Below the pieces are notes generated by a model, which saw only the letters and a list, made by a program, of their open reading frames with translations, had not been told where the DNA came from and did no database searches. This document shows, one piece after another, positions 63,346 through 64,000 of a DNA stretch of 64,000 bases (positions are counted from its first letter, which is position 1; the number at the start of each line of letters is the position of its first letter). The position numbers were made by a program, and so were the translations under genes. Origin of the DNA: Bedellia somnulentella (lineage: Eukaryota; Arthropoda; Insecta; Lepidoptera; Bedelliidae); NCBI GenBank assembly GCA_963576735.1, contig OY755183.1, positions 10,497,213-10,561,212 of the forward strand, written 5' to 3'.

Positions 63346-63761
63346 ACAAGTGTTTGTGTCGAAAATTTAAATTTTAGGATTTTAATTGTATTTAAGATAG
63401 TTTTTGAAAGAATTTACACTGAAAAGATCTCCGTTTCATAAGGATAAGATATACTAAAAGGAGAATTGAAGTTTTACAAATATTTCGGGATTATATCAAA
63501 GTACTTTGTTTATCGCTTGTTTCAACGGTTTTTTCAGGCCAGTATTTTTTCTTTATTTTACTCATATTACTCATATTACATTAAAACAATACCTCAGTAT
63601 AACTAAGTACTGCATTAATAAGTTATATTTCTTCTTATCTACTTATATTTTCCTAGATATACTCTTATCATAAAATATAACCTTAAATTTGTCAATAAGT
63701 TATCTAGTAAATAAAACCTAGTTACACAATATCAAGTACCATTAGCTCAGAAATAGTTAAA

Positions 63762-64000
63762 ATGCCTACTCGCAGTGAAACTATTAGTAATTTAGAAAAG
63801 AAGTTAAATTCAGCCCTTTTAGAATTGAAAAAATCAAAAGAAAATATCATTAAATTGTTAGAGGAACGCGAGGATAGTGAGCAAGAAATTAACAATATTA
63901 TTAAAACCAATTCTTGTTTAAGGAAACAACTTGTTGATATGGACGCAGAGCTACAAGATAGCATAGCCCAAAGGATGGCCCTGCAAAGAGATGTTAGTTT
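63762..64000 (+). CDS. LINE ORF1, N-terminal coiled coil (runs off the window)
   Basis: ATG opens MPTRSETISNLEKKLNSALL, then a heptad-rich Leu/Glu/Lys coiled coil (KLLEEREDSEQEINNIIK) to the window end, with no stop. A coiled-coil start is usual for ORF1 of CR1/Jockey-like LINEs in Lepidoptera. It is probably a separate LINE in the opposite orientation to Nup160. A host coiled-coil gene cannot be fully excluded. Confidence 0.55.
   Translation, partial: MPTRSETISNLEKKLNSALLELKKSKENIIKLLEEREDSEQEINNIIKTNSCLRKQLVDMDAELQDSIAQRMALQRDVS

Overview
The window is eukaryotic and AT-rich: split genes with GT..AG introns sit among dense, heavily nested transposable elements. The element mix points to a moth or butterfly (Lepidoptera). 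It includes a CsRn1/Kamikaze-type Ty3/gypsy element with a tRNA-Trp primer site, an R4/Dong-type LINE placed in TAA repeats, a BEL/Pao element, short TC...CTAG Helitrons, and two SINE families present in many copies. The species is an inference; no search was run. There is one run of 200 Ns (46424-46623).

Host genes. (1) An unrecognised plus-strand gene is represented by its last two exons (2250-2523 and 4930-5027); a dead mariner-like element occupies the intron. (2) An orphan plus-strand exon lies at 11572-~11771, with a decayed copy 0.4 kb downstream. (3) A LENG1 homologue is on the minus strand (exon 1 at 21878-21900, exon 2 at 13163-14000). Its 7.9-kb intron holds a three-level LINE nest. 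(4) A PMP34/SLC25A17 peroxisomal carrier is complete in three exons on the plus strand (27311-28686). (5) The C-terminal half of Nup160 (scaffold nucleoporin of the Y/Nup107-160 complex) runs on the minus strand from 63110 down to its stop at 31607. Thirteen of its exons can be read with matching splice phases. Its introns have absorbed a BEL/Pao element, a CsRn1-type gypsy element, a CR1-like LINE and many SINEs.

The most striking structure is inside Nup160: three separate exons are tandemly amplified. The exon at 43785-43942 is followed by a perfect 151-bp array of about 12.3 copies (42020-43874). The penultimate exon (34618-34818) is followed by five decayed copies. The exon at 61255-61486 is preceded by a second, frameshifted copy.

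Mobile DNA by region. 0-12 kb: RTE-like LINE tails, SINE-A and SINE-B copies, a mariner-like element with perfect 27-bp terminal repeats, and a 3.7-kb inverted-repeat structure (6762-10476) studded with GCCAGAC motifs. 14.9-22.5 kb: the LINE nest in LENG1, a 46-bp-arm hairpin and an ATCGAT-rich foldback. 23-30 kb: two Helitrons, SINEs, a tRNA-like element with 45-bp inverted arms and a TTA-flanked MITE. 35-40 kb: a BEL/Pao element with identical LTRs but no integrase. 47.7-55.4 kb: a gypsy element with identical LTRs, interrupted in its integrase by a Helitron, with an extra small ORF predicted to be N-myristoylated and membrane-spanning. 56.9-61.1 kb: a CR1-like LINE lacking its reverse-transcriptase active site. 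The window ends inside the coiled-coil ORF1 of another LINE.

I see no bacterial-type operons, CRISPR arrays or rRNA. The best candidates for something undescribed are the repeated tandem amplification of Nup160 exons, the extra membrane-protein ORF of the gypsy element, and the large GCCAGAC-bearing inverted repeat.
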